Assembly (NCBI GenBank): GCA_001969505.1
Contig: LSSK01001166.1
Span: 1 to 64,000 of the forward strand
Source: Zancudomyces culisetae
Lineage: Eukaryota; Kickxellomycota; Harpellomycetes; Harpellales; Legeriomycetaceae
DNA length: 64,000 bases
Reading direction: 5' to 3'
Positions 33,601-44,834 of this stretch are shown here, piece after piece. The translations under genes and the position numbers were made by a program. Under the pieces are notes generated by a model. The model did no database searches and was not told the origin of the DNA. It saw only the letters and a program-made list of their open reading frames with translations. The first letter of the stretch is position 1. The number at the start of each line of letters is the position of its first letter.

Positions 33601-34290
33601 ATAAAAAAAAGATGTGTAAACGCAGTTAATGTTTAGAAAATAATACCAAAATAAAACTAAAATCTAGTGGCAAAAAAAGGTAAAAAGAAAAAGAAAAAAT
33701 AAAGAGCAGTCAGGTTTATGTTATATTATATAAACAAATGTATTAACAAATGTGGATTATTTAATTACAAAAAAAAAGGTTTGAATATGAAATTTACGGA
33801 AAGTAGAGAGCGAAAAAAAAAAGATATAGGAGTTTAAATAATTCATGCAAAATAAAAGAGTTATAATAAAAGGTTAGCTTTGAACCCTGTTAAAAGTATA
33901 TTCAGGTGAATACATGATATATAAGGTTAACAATAAAAAAAAGAGAGAATACTAAAAAGCAAAAAAAAAGGGGGAAGGGAGAAAACAAGGAAAAAAAAAA
34001 TAAAGTAGGGAATGGTTAAATCAAAGTGAACACAAGCTTTTTACAGGTACAAAAATAGAAATTGCTTATTAGCCGGGAATTAGAACGAATTCGGTAGACA
34101 TAATACTAAATACAGTCCAGATTTATATTGGAATTAGAATATAGAGGAAAAATAAGTGCTGAGATATTGATAGAAAACAAAAACTTGTAAATAAAAAAAA
34201 AGGAACAAAGTTGATACTAGATAGAATAGAAGGGCGAAAAGAAAAAGAGAGTGGAAAAAAAAGAAAGAGAAAGATTGTAGACAAAAAAAA
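27654..34290. other. 6.6-kb divergent spacer without a recognised gene
   Basis: The longest gene-free stretch in the window. Up to about 30.3 kb the plus strand is pyrimidine-rich (for example CT runs near 28340-28390 and 30000-30020); from about 30.3 kb to the CAF120-like start it is strongly purine-rich. It contains an AGGGGAAG array (31313-31375), a pyrimidine patch near 32412-32480, and many A-runs. Open frames here are short, low-complexity and unrecognised. It may include long 5' leaders of both flanking genes; that is inference. Confidence 0.55.
31313..31375. repeat. AGGGGAAG tandem array
   Basis: About eight perfect copies of the 8-base unit AGGGGAAG. Regularly spaced G4 runs on the plus strand could form a G-quadruplex. 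Confidence 0.92.
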
Positions 34291-35686
34291 ATGAGTGGGC
34301 AAGATAGGATAAAGGAGTTAATGGAGACGTATGTGTACAAACAGTATATGCGGGGAGTTTTGGGAAAGAAGAATGATAGATCAGCGGACGGCAAGCCATA
34401 CAAGATGCGGAAATGGACAAAGTGGTATGTAGAACTGCAAGGGCCAGTGATGATTTTCTGGAACATAATGGAGGAGAGTACAGAGGGAATAACACGGCTG
34501 ATAGAGGGGCAGATAAGACAAGGGGATGAGGAGTTCGAGAGGGTGGTGACGGAGATCAAGACCAGAGTAAACAAGCCAAATTTCATAAATGTATCAGAAG
34601 CGGTGTGTACAGTAATTGGGCAATACCGCCGACGGGCAGGGGTGTGGGAGTTGCAGACGGCGGGGGCAAATCGGTATTATATGCAGGCGGTGGATGAGGA
34701 AGAGATGAATGAGTGGGTGTTGGCGGTGAGGTTGGCGAGTTTTGAGCAGACAATGATATATGAGGAACACACAGTGAATGTGATTAGACAAAGAATAGGG
34801 GAGATAGATATCCGAATGGAACAAGGGAGGAATAATGTGGGAAAAGTGCGGTTTATGGGGAGTGATAAAGTGATAGACAGTGAGATAGAAATACATAGAG
34901 AGGTGGAAGGGGGAGGAGGGCACAGTGAGATTAGGATATGGCAAGATGAAGGGGTGGATAGAGGGTTTTATTTGGAAGGACAGGGGAAAATGATAGGACG
35001 GATGTATTCGATTAGAGGAGTATATGTGATGTACACAGAAAAGAGAGGAGACGAAGGGGAAGGAGGAGGGGAGAATGAAAGAACAATAAAAATAGAGGGA
35101 GATTGGATAGTTGATGGGGCAGCAATGACGGTGATAGATGGGGAGGAGAATGGTGGAAAGAGGAGTGGAGGGGCAATAGTAGAGTTTAGGGGAGGCAAGG
35201 AGATGGTAGATTTTTTGGTGAAGATATGTATGGAGTTTGGAATATATGGAATGCCGATCAAGTTAGAGCGAGCGATTGAGATAGATAGCGAGGAGTTGGT
35301 GTTTGGGCTGGAGCAGATTCAGGGCAAGAATATAGAGATCATGGAGCATTTATCAGCTAGAAAAACGCTTTATGAGATGGCGAAGCAGATGATGTATGAG
35401 AATAAACAGAGACAAAAACAGCAGGAGATTGAGAGAGTGATGGCAAAACAAGTTCAACGAGGATATGAGGAAGAACAAGAGTATTCTCAAGAGAATGAAA
35501 GTGTAGTATTTGATAAAGAAAAGAAAAAAAAGGGAGGAGCAAAGAGTAAATTTAAGAGGTTCTTTGGAATAGGAAAGGATAAAGATAAAAGTAAGAGCAA
35601 GAATAACAGTAGAGAAAATAGTGGAACAAGTATTAGTACACTTGGAGGAGATAATCAAAGAGTATCTACAATGCAATCATCAAAAA

Positions 35687-35720
<34 letters not shown>

Positions 35721-37905
35721 AAATCAAAATCAAAATCAAACTCAGCAACAACAGTATCAAAGATCACAATCATATAGTAATACAGCAGGACTTGTGGGAG
35801 CAGATTATCCATCATATGAAACTGATAGAACCGTGCCACAAGTCGGAGGACAAGGGATGAGTTCGAGTTTAGGACGTATGAGTGGAGGTAGAAGTGAAAA
35901 TTGGAGACAGGAAAACAGATTATCGATGGGACAGCCGGGTAATTTAGCAAACAGAATATCAGTATCAGGAGGAGCAGGAACAACAACGAAATCAATTGGA
36001 ATGGCAGGGGTTAGACATAGTGTTGCAGGAATGGAATTAGGAGCAATGGATTATGGTAGAGCAGCGAATGCGGCAAAGTATCAGCAACCGTACCAGACAA
36101 TCAACGAGGTAGGATTAGGATTAGGATTGGGGGGACAGCAGAAAGGTAATGAAAACAAACTGGATTTTTATGGGCCAAATCAAAACATTAGTGAGCTTTC
36201 GATTTCAAAGTTGATTGAACAGACAAATATGCTGCAATTGGAAAAAGAAAATGGAAAAAAACAAATCCAACCAGATGATGATTCAAGCTCTGAAGAAAAT
36301 GTAGCTTTGAGTGCCTTTTTGCCTTTTGAAAAACAACAAAAACAACAAAACCAACAAAACCAACAAAACCAACAAAACCAACGTCCTTCCATCAATACAA
36401 ATATCAATCCTATAGATACTATGGAGGATTATACTGCTCAACTATCTCCAAAAATTGCAGCAGCTGCAGAAGCAGCAGCAAGTGCAGCAGCCTCAGCTTC
36501 AGCCACAACAACTCCAACTCCAACATCAGCAGCAGCAGCAGCAGCAGCAATGGCAGGAGCTCAACCACTTACTTCATCCTCACCTTATTCTCCACCCTCA
36601 ATGTATAATCCTCAACAACAACAGTTATACCAACAACAATTATACCAGCAACAATTATATCAACAACAATTGTATCAACAACAACAACAACAACCGCAAA
36701 TGTATATGATGAATAATGGAAATGGTTATATTGTTGGTGGCGATATGAATGCTGGAATGGTGCCCAACATGTTACCAATGCAAATGCAAATGCAAATGCC
36801 AATGTCAATGTCAATGCAAGCTCCAATTCAACTAATTAACGATCCTCTTGCCACTGGTCCTTTGATGCATGTCCCCAAAAAAAGGGATTTGATTGAAAAA
36901 CCAACAGGTCTGATTGGCGCAATTGCAAACCGAGAACAAGTCAAATTGGGTCAGAAATACCGTGACAGTTCTAGTCTGCTTAAAGAACGACAAAAACGAA
37001 TGACTTCATCTGCTATGGGTTTTTATCCAATCAACAGTAATAATCAACCGCTACAACTACAACACCAAACGCTACAACTACAACAACAACCGCTACAAAT
37101 ACAACAACAACAGTTACAATTACAATTACAACAACAACAATTACAGCAACAACATCCCCAGTCATTTTATCCTCATGATGATCTTCTCTACCAACAACTT
37201 CCTCGTCCAAATACTATGTTTATTACTGGCGACCCTACAATACGCTACTCCACCAATGGAACTCCTGTTTCACTACATACTACTCCCTCCATCAATGATT
37301 ATTATGATGACAATGTTAGTCTTTCCGCTTCCGCTTCTGCTTTGGCTTTGGCTAACCAATCCAACCATTCTTCTTCTAACAACTTACAACAACACATTAG
37401 TAACCGTCCTTCTGGTTTTCCTCCTTCTCCATCTGCTCATCCTCCCCTCTCAACCTCTTCAACTTCTTCTAAATCTCTAGATTCTCAAAAAGATTTCTTT
37501 TCTTCTCCTTCCATAACTGCGTTTAATCATCAACAAAAACACCAATCGCTTCAACAAAGACGTACTTCCTCTCCTCAACTACAACAACAACAACAACAGC
37601 AGCAGCAGCAGCAAAAACGTCAATCTGGAACTGATAATTCTTATGATAGTTCTGTTACTCTTAATATGGCAGCTTCATTTGAAATGTTTTTGGATCGGTA
37701 TGTTGATTCCAAACCATATTCCAATGTACCTCAATCCGATTGTTACAATTCCTATCTCAATTTCTGTAGCCGAAACGGTACAAAACTTGATGACCGGGCA
37801 AGTTTGGAATTGTTTGTACGAATGATGCGGTGTGCTGATTGGAATCTTAAACTTTCCACTAGTACTGAACCTTATTTTACAAACATGACTTTAAAATACA
37901 AATAA
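34291..37905 (+). CDS. CAF120: PH-domain protein, CAF120/Skg3-like
   Basis: Single exon, 1204 residues from ATG 34291. The N-terminus has a PH domain (about residues 15-150): YMRGVLGKKN, KPYKMRKWTKWYVELQGPV, ending NRYYMQAVDEEEMNEWVLAVR. This split PH form followed by a second conserved region (to about residue 390) is what yeast Caf120 and Skg3 have; Caf120 is associated with the CCR4-NOT deadenylation/transcription complex. The remaining 800 residues are low complexity: Gln tracts (near 35690-35760, 36600-36700, 37040-37155, 37580-37610), an Ala run (36455-36550), LYQQQ repeats and MQMQMQM repeats, closing with a conserved-looking tail (FEMFLDRYVDSKPYSNV...). Codon choice shifts along the gene from purine-rich (GAG, GGG, AGG, ATA) to CAA, ACT, CCT, TCT. 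Assignment to Caf120 rather than another PH protein is moderately sure. Confidence 0.72.
36336..36714 (+). repeat. Coding CAA/CAACAAAAC/GCA tracts in the CAF120-like gene
   Basis: Consecutive arrays encode (NQQ)n, an alanine-rich run and (LYQQQ)n. They are in-frame trinucleotide-based repeats and so should be length-variable. Confidence 0.85.
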
Positions 37906-38569
37906 CTGTTAGAAATGTGATTCTTTTATTTATTAAACTATTTAACTATTTACAAATTTTAATTTATATTTTTCCTTTTATTTTTGTCAAAAAAAAAAAG
38001 CCTAATTTAAAGATTATTTGGTAATGAATAAAAAAATTATCCATCAATATTAACACCGACCTTATACAAAAAGAAAGAAAAAGAAAAAAAAATTTTTATT
38101 GTTATTAATAGTGGTAGATTATTGGAGAATTATAAACTGCATCAGCCAATAAACATACAAAGAACCAATGTAAATCAAGCAATTTTATTTGTCGTAAAAG
38201 CAAAATAAAACAATGGCTAAATAAATACTGAAAAGTACATATATACAAAAAAAAATTTTTTTTTCTTTTTTTTTTCTTGCTTATATACTAGAATTGTAAA
38301 TAAGGAGTTGTAAATATTATTAAAAAAAAGAAAAAAAAAAGAAAATACGCAGCTAGAGAGGGTTATAATATAAAACAATATATACTACATATTTACATTT
38401 TTAGTATATTCAATTCCATTTTATAAATCCAACACATCATATAATATACTATTTAGAAATATAAAGGGACGCAAAAAAATAAATAAAAATAAAATATAAT
38501 AAGTTGTATAATTTATTACCTACCACTTTTCTGACTAAAGTAAAGTAAAGAAAAGAATAAAGAAAAACA
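37906..38569. other. Spacer between CAF120-like gene and RRN3
   Basis: 0.66 kb, extremely A/T-rich with homopolymer runs such as A-T-rich blocks near 38250-38275. Both genes read rightward, so it holds a terminator and the RRN3 promoter; no motif is distinct. Confidence 0.6.
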
Positions 38570-40654
38570 ATGGAGGTAATGATTAATTCTTCACATTACA
38601 ACCAACAGACAAAAAGCTCTGTTAGCCATGAAACCGATTCAGGTGTGCGAGGTAATGATCTTGGCCTGTTTCATTTTCACCAGCTACAAGAAGAAACAAG
38701 TTCAGCTCTAGTACATGGAATTAACAATTCTGTGGCAACTGCGGCAGCGGTGACGACTACAACAACTGCGGTAACTACCAGAACAGTTGGTATAAGCAAT
38801 CAGGAAGTAGGAGTGGCAAAGAACGAATTAGTTAATGTATTTATAAACACAGTGTTTAGTCATGACGAGGCAGAGGGGTATGAAAAAATCATTGGAATAT
38901 TTTCAGCAGGCGGTGCACAAAATAGCCAGACACAGAGAGGAATGGTGGTATGCTACCTAAGAGGAGTCCTACAGCATGTGAACAAGATGCGGTTTGAGTA
39001 CCACTATCATTTCAAACTGGTACTGGCCATAATTAATGAAAGATTACTCGTACAAGCATTCACAAATATAAACAACAATAGTAACGTGGAAAAGGAGCAA
39101 CAATTGATATACCGAATGTTTATATTGCGACTGTGTAGTGCCAATCCCAAATTCGCCCCGCTAATAGTACACCAATTGACGCGATTGGTATTCAGTAGCC
39201 ATAATGCACTTGAATCTGGTAACAAGGATGGTGTCCGACCATTGGCAGCAGTCCATGAAGTGATATATCAGTTGATTACGTATATTATTCCGACAATGGG
39301 AGAAACATTTTATCAACAAGTAGTCAGCAATAAGCCGCATAAGAGTCAGCCATGTGGAGTAGTTAGGAATTTTGTGGATAATGTATTGGAGATAGTCAAT
39401 TATGGAGTCAATGATGTGAATGGAGGAGGTGTAGGAGGAGGAGGAGGAGGGTTAGGGAATGCGAGCATGATGGTACTGCTTTTGGAATTGGCTTTGGTAA
39501 TGGATGTAGAGATTCAGGTGGAAATTGATGAGTTTGAGACATTAACATTTGCAGGTAGTGAGGAAAGGGATGGAGGAAATAATTCCAAAGGAAAACAATT
39601 AGGACAAGGACAAGGAAAAGCACAAGAACAGGATGAGGAAGAAGAAGAAGAGGATGAGGAAGAAGAGGAGGATGATTTTAATGATGAAGTGGCAAGTATT
39701 AGTGAATTTGAAATCAATAAAAAGGACAAGATATATTATAATGTTCAAGAGATGATAGTAAAGCTGGATTATATAGTTGGAAAGACAGTACGATACTTCA
39801 ACATGTTGGGAGAGGCGACGGCAAGCAATATGTACAAACAATTGTTGCAAATCTTCAATTCACATGTGCTAATGACGTTTAAGAACCACTATACGCAATT
39901 TATATATTTCTATATATGCAGCACGAATACGCAGTATAGTGACTTGTTTTTGGGTAATTTGATAGTGCAGCTGGGTACGCCATATAGCAACGAGCATAGT
40001 GTGAAGAGGACAAATGTGGCGTGTTATGTGGGTAGTTTTGTGGCACGGGCAAAGTTTCTGGATGGAGTAATGGTCCGTAGTGTAGTGGGGTTGTTGGTAC
40101 AATGGTGCAATGTATTTCTGGACTATCGAGTGTTGGAAATGCCAACAACTACGCGGGTATTTTATGCAGTTGTACAAGCAATTTTATATATTTTTTGTTT
40201 TCGTCATGACAGTTTGGTAATAACAAAGACAACAACAACAACAACAACAACAGAAGAGGAGAACTTGATGGGGATTGGTAATGGTAATGGTAGTGATAGT
40301 GATAGTGAGTGGTGTAAAGAAACTCATGGATTAGACCGAGTGATTTTTAGCGAGTTGAATCCGTTACGACACATCAATAGTCATGTAGCATCACAATTTG
40401 CAGATATTTCGGGACGATTACATTTTATGTATTGCTCACATTTGGTAACACAAAACGATATTAACACTAACAGCAACAACAACAGCAACAACAACGCTAA
40501 TAACAACAATAACAATAATAATAGTAATAGTAATGGAGATTTGGATGGAGGAGAAATGTTTGATTTTTATCCTTTTGATCCTATAACTTTGCCATTTGGG
40601 TTTGTATCAGAGTTTAATATTGATGGATTATATATTCATTGGTCTTCAAACTAA
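38570..40654 (+). CDS. RRN3: RNA polymerase I initiation factor RRN3 (TIF-IA)
   Basis: Bridges RNA polymerase I to the core promoter factor for rRNA transcription; HEAT-repeat fold. Single exon, 694 residues. Family segments: FINTVFSHDEAEGYEKIIG, VCYLRGVLQHVNKMRFEYHYHFKLVLAIINE, then after an acidic linker (EEEEEDEEEEEDDFNDE, the Asp/Glu-rich insertion usual in Rrn3) the stretch YKQLLQIFNSHVLMTFKNHY, QFIYFYICS, and the highly conserved YVGSFVARAKFL...LVQWCNVFLDY. The C-terminus FYPFDPITLPFG also fits. Ser/Thr-rich and Asn-rich runs are lineage-specific. Its stop lies 25 bp from the stop of SWR1 on the other strand. Confidence 0.93.
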   Translation: MEVMINSSHYNQQTKSSVSHETDSGVRGNDLGLFHFHQLQEETSSALVHGINNSVATAAAVTTTTTAVTTRTVGISNQEVGVAKNELVNVFINTVFSHDEAEGYEKIIGIFSAGGAQNSQTQRGMVVCYLRGVLQHVNKMRFEYHYHFKLVLAIINERLLVQAFTNINNNSNVEKEQQLIYRMFILRLCSANPKFAPLIVHQLTRLVFSSHNALESGNKDGVRPLAAVHEVIYQLITYIIPTMGETFYQQVVSNKPHKSQPCGVVRNFVDNVLEIVNYGVNDVNGGGVGGGGGGLGNASMMVLLLELALVMDVEIQVEIDEFETLTFAGSEERDGGNNSKGKQLGQGQGKAQEQDEEEEEEDEEEEEDDFNDEVASISEFEINKKDKIYYNVQEMIVKLDYIVGKTVRYFNMLGEATASNMYKQLLQIFNSHVLMTFKNHYTQFIYFYICSTNTQYSDLFLGNLIVQLGTPYSNEHSVKRTNVACYVGSFVARAKFLDGVMVRSVVGLLVQWCNVFLDYRVLEMPTTTRVFYAVVQAILYIFCFRHDSLVITKTTTTTTTTEEENLMGIGNGNGSDSDSEWCKETHGLDRVIFSELNPLRHINSHVASQFADISGRLHFMYCSHLVTQNDINTNSNNNSNNNANNNNNNNNSNSNGDLDGGEMFDFYPFDPITLPFGFVSEFNIDGLYIHWSSN

Positions 40655-40679
40655 ATTGAATTTAGGATTTGTGAACTTT

Positions 40680-43600
40680 TCAAGTTTTACAAATATAATC
40701 GTCAATGTGGCCAATGCTATCAAGAGTGTTTTGATTGGATGATATTAGAGTTTTGTTTTGTAATTGTAATGTTTGTTTTTCATCCTTTTCATTTTCCTTT
40801 TGGTTTTCCTTTTGGTTTTGGTTTTGGTTTTCATTTTTCTCTATGTTTTTCTCTTTATACTGATCCTTCTCTTTAACTTTTTCATTATTAAAAGTGGTAA
40901 AGGTAGTAGTTTTGGTTGTTGTTGTTGTTGTTGTTGTTGTATTTGTATTTGTATTTGTATTTGTTGATTGTAATACTTGTTGAGATCCCAAGAGATCAGC
41001 AGCAATAGATTTATAATCAACAGTAAATTCTTCTTGATAAAACTCATCATTTCCATTATCATCGTTAATGATAGCACGTTCCATCCATTTCTTTTGGCAA
41101 GCACGGGTATAAATACTTTGTTCAACAGAATTTGTACACAACAGTCTATAAATATGGACTTCATTACGCTGGCCTATCCGATGAGCACGGTCCATGCACT
41201 GTGCATCAACTGCTGGGTTCCAATCAGAGTCATAAAAGACCACCACGTCAGCACCCGTCAAATTAATCCCAACACCTCCTGCTTTGCTGCTACACAGAAA
41301 TACGTGGTACCGCGATTGTGGATGGTTAAATATATTAGTCAGAGCCAACCGCGTATCGATTTTGGTGCTTCCATCTAACCGCAAATACCGGTACGAATAG
41401 AGATTGAGAAACTGTTCCAAAATATCCAACATTCGTGACATTTGTGTAAAAATTATTACTTTATGCTGTTCATTCTTTATCAACTTGTCAAGTAGTTTGG
41501 CTAGAATCTTTAGTTTACCACTTTCGTGAACTAGTTCGTATTTATCACTTACTCGTGCCGCTTGTATTGTTTGATTTCTCCCTATATTACTATTAGTATT
41601 ACTATTATTATTATTATTATTATTACCACTATTGTTGTTGTTGTATTTGTTTGGTGATAGTACTATAATTTTGGGTAATACTAGTGTTGTTATTCGATTT
41701 TGTTCATTACGCATTAATTCCACTTCCATTACGTTTTGAATTTCTTTTACAACATTTTCAATAATACCACCACCAATAACACAATTGTACATGTTTGGTA
41801 TTTCTCTATGTATCATATACACTAGTTCATTATAACAGTTCATTCCATTACTATTATTTATGTTTTGGTTTATTCGCAAGTTGTTGATTTCCATTAATCG
41901 ATTCTCTTTTTTACTACTACTACTATTGTTATTGTTATTGTTATTATATCTGTGCATGAAATCTCGAGTATTACAAATTCGTTCTTTTATGGCTTTATTA
42001 GCAAATTTTCCATTTCTATAATATATTACACTAACCACCCTTAAAATCATTGACTCTTCCTCTTCCTCTCCCTCTGCCTCTCCCTCTTCCCCTTCTTTAC
42101 TTTGTTTATTCTTTGCAAAATGATTACTTTTCAACAATAATCTTTCAACACATTCAAGTGCTGCAATACATGTACTATTGCTACCACTACTACTGCTTCT
42201 ATTTCCCCATATACCATTTGTCACTAATGGTGTTTCAACCCTTAACCCACTAGCAGAAAATAATTCGGGATGATTACATACTTTACGTAACTGCACCAAA
42301 CATCCCATAACATCCATATATCCACCACGTGATAGCGCATTCCGTGTCTTTGCCCGAGATATATAATCCTCATATAACAATTTTTGACGTTTGGACATTT
42401 CGCATTTAATAACGTGTTCGACTTTACGAGGAAGTTGTTTTTCAACATTCCGTTTAAGTCTTCGTAACATATACGGCTTAATCAGAGATTTGAGTTTGTT
42501 GATGGCCCTGTTTGCCTCATTCTGTCTTGTAGTGTTATGTGCATCCTCAAATATTTTGGTTATTGGTCTGCCAAACCATTGCTGGAACTCTTCTAATCCC
42601 GCAAATGGCCCATTGCTTGCATCATCGTCTACCAACAGGAAATACATCAAGCTCCACAATTCGCCTATATTGTTCTGCAGCGGTGTTCCTGTCAATAACA
42701 ATCGATAGTCGCTATTTATTCCCAGTAACATTTGCCATTTTTTACTCTGCCAATTCTTGATATTATGTGCTTCGTCCAGTACCAAATATCGCCATTTACG
42801 TCGCCGAAACACCCGGTAATCTTGTAGTGCCAACTGGTAACTCGTAATACATACATGCACCGCATTCTCCTTGCTCCACCCTTGTCGCTGCACTTTACGT
42901 TCTCGAACACTTCCATATATCACTGTGATTTTAAATCCTGGCAACCACCGCTTGAACTCGCTCTCCCAATTCATCAATACCGAACTCGGTACAACTACCA
43001 AGTGCGGCCCCCAGTCTCCTAGCTCACTCGCCAAATACCCCAGTAGTGCTATCGTTTGTACTGTCTTGCCCAATCCCATTTCGTCCGCCAATATACTGTT
43101 CAGCTTGCTGAAATGCTGCCGTACTAACCACTCGAATCCTTCCACTTGGTACTCTCGCAGCTTGCATCGGAGTAGCTCTGATACTCGTATTGGTTTTTCT
43201 ACCAATGTCGCAATACTTGCCTGCTCTTCTTCTTCTTCTTCCTCCACTTCCTCTTCCTCTTCCTCTTCTTCTTCTTCCTCCTCTTCTTCATCTTCTTCAT
43301 CATCACCAACATCTTCTTGTTCTTCTTCTTGTTCAATTTCCTCATTTTCATTCGCACTTTCTTCTTCTTCACTCATATAATATTCATCCTCCATATCACT
43401 CAGTATCACTCTTTCTTCTCGTTTCTTTAACAACTTTTTCGAATACTCTACCATATTCTCCAACTTGTTTCTCCCCTCTTCTTCCTCTCGTTTAAGCCGT
43501 TCTATTTCCTTTTTTGCCTGTAATATACTCTTAATGTACTCAAATCGTTTTATCACCTCCCGCCCTGCTTGTTTCGCAAGCTTCCTTTTTCTCTCTTCTT

Positions 43601-44834
43601 CCTTACTCTGAACTCTTCTTTTTTTCCCTCTTTTACTTTTCCCAACTACTCCTCTCTTACCCCAACCAAAACTATTTTCTCTTTCTCTTTCTCTTTCTCT
43701 TTCTCTCTCTCCTCTTCCCTTCTCCTCCTCCTCCTCCTCCCTTCCTTCTCCCCTTTGATCTTCTTCCTCTTCGTCTTCATCAATCATATTCATTCCGAGT
43801 ATTTCCCCCCTTTCTTTAAAAAGGTTTTTAAGTGCTCTTTTCAATTTACTATGGTGTTGTTGCCTGGTTTCCAAAATATCTTTATATCGATTTTTCACAT
43901 CCTGAATCATTCTATCTCTCCATCCTTCTTTTTCACCTCCTATCCCCATCCCTATTCCCATCCCACCTCCTATCCCAGTACTCATACCCATACCCATACT
44001 CACTCCAATCCCCTCCCCCTCCCCCTGTCCTTTACCTTTTCCTTTTCCGTCTCCTTGTTCTCTATCCATATATCCTTCAATCTCCTCTTTTAATGGCCTT
44101 ATCATCCTACTTATCATCACTCCTGCCTGTTTTCTATCCATCTTTTCAACATACCCATTGGCTTTATACACCCCCAAAATCCCTTCACCATTAACCTTTT
44201 CCTTTTCCTCTTCCTTTCCACACTCTCCACTCTCCCCTTGCATATCCTTATTCTCTCTACAATTTTGGCTCTGTAATGCTTTGAATCGCTTATATAATTT
44301 ATCCTGTATACTTGCCTGTTCACTAACCCAATCTTCAAATTCCCTACCTCTTTTCACCCTGATTGCCTCACCACCTTCCTCTTCCCATTCCAATTCTTCA
44401 CTTTTCCCTTTCCCTTTCGTTTTTCCTTTATCTTTTTCATTTTCCTTGTCCTTCTCCTTCGTTTTGACCCCTTCTTTTTCCTTCTCAATCAATTTTTCTT
44501 TACTTTCATGATCCCTCCCTATATAATTTGACACCACCAATTCCTGCCCAAACCACTCCAATTCCTCCTCTATTGCTTTTTTGTCGATTTTGATCTTTTC
44601 CCACTCCGGTATCACTACACATTCTTCCTCCACTGTTTCGCTCGCTATTTCTTGTGATTTTACCCCATTCTACATTTATTTATACATTATCTATTAGCCC
44701 TTTTTTTTTATTCATATTCCTTTTTTTTTTGACTGTTCTCAAAAATGATTCCGATAATACGATTTTCAAAGAATTCCGACAATACTTACCTCGCGCTTAA
44801 CTTGCACTACAATTTCTACTCGTTCCTTCTTCAT
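40680..44834 (-). CDS. SWR1: SWR1 ATPase, catalytic subunit of the SWR1 (H2A.Z exchange) remodeller (2 exons)
   Basis: INO80-family Snf2 ATPase that replaces H2A by H2A.Z. The long frame lacks an ATG; a 45-bp first exon at 44790-44834 (MKKERVEIVVQVKRE) joins in phase 0 (GTAAGT donor, TGTAG acceptor) to exon 2 at 40680-44669, giving 1344 residues. The order is: an HSA-like basic helix (KKRRVQSKEEERKRKLAKQAGREVIKRF), a long acidic stretch, helicase lobe 1 (ILADEMGLGKTVQTI, DEAHNIKNWQSKKWQ, LLLTGTPLQNN), FQQWFGRPI, a large Asn-rich insertion typical of INO80/SWR1 class, then lobe 2 (VIIFTQMSRMLDILE, YLRLDGST, DWNPAVDAQCMDRAHRIGQ). GWSKENAVHVCITSYQLALQD is SWR1-like. At 1344 residues it is a little shorter than yeast Swr1 (1514). 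Confidence 0.94.
43678..43708. repeat. TTTCTC hexamer array coding (Arg-Glu)n in SWR1
   Basis: About five copies of TTTCTC, read on the minus strand as alternating Arg-Glu in the region before the HSA domain. Confidence 0.8.

Noticed and set aside
43190-44511. Plus-strand Ser/Phe-rich frames of 100-174 residues
   Set aside because: Antisense to the acidic and basic low-complexity parts of SWR1.
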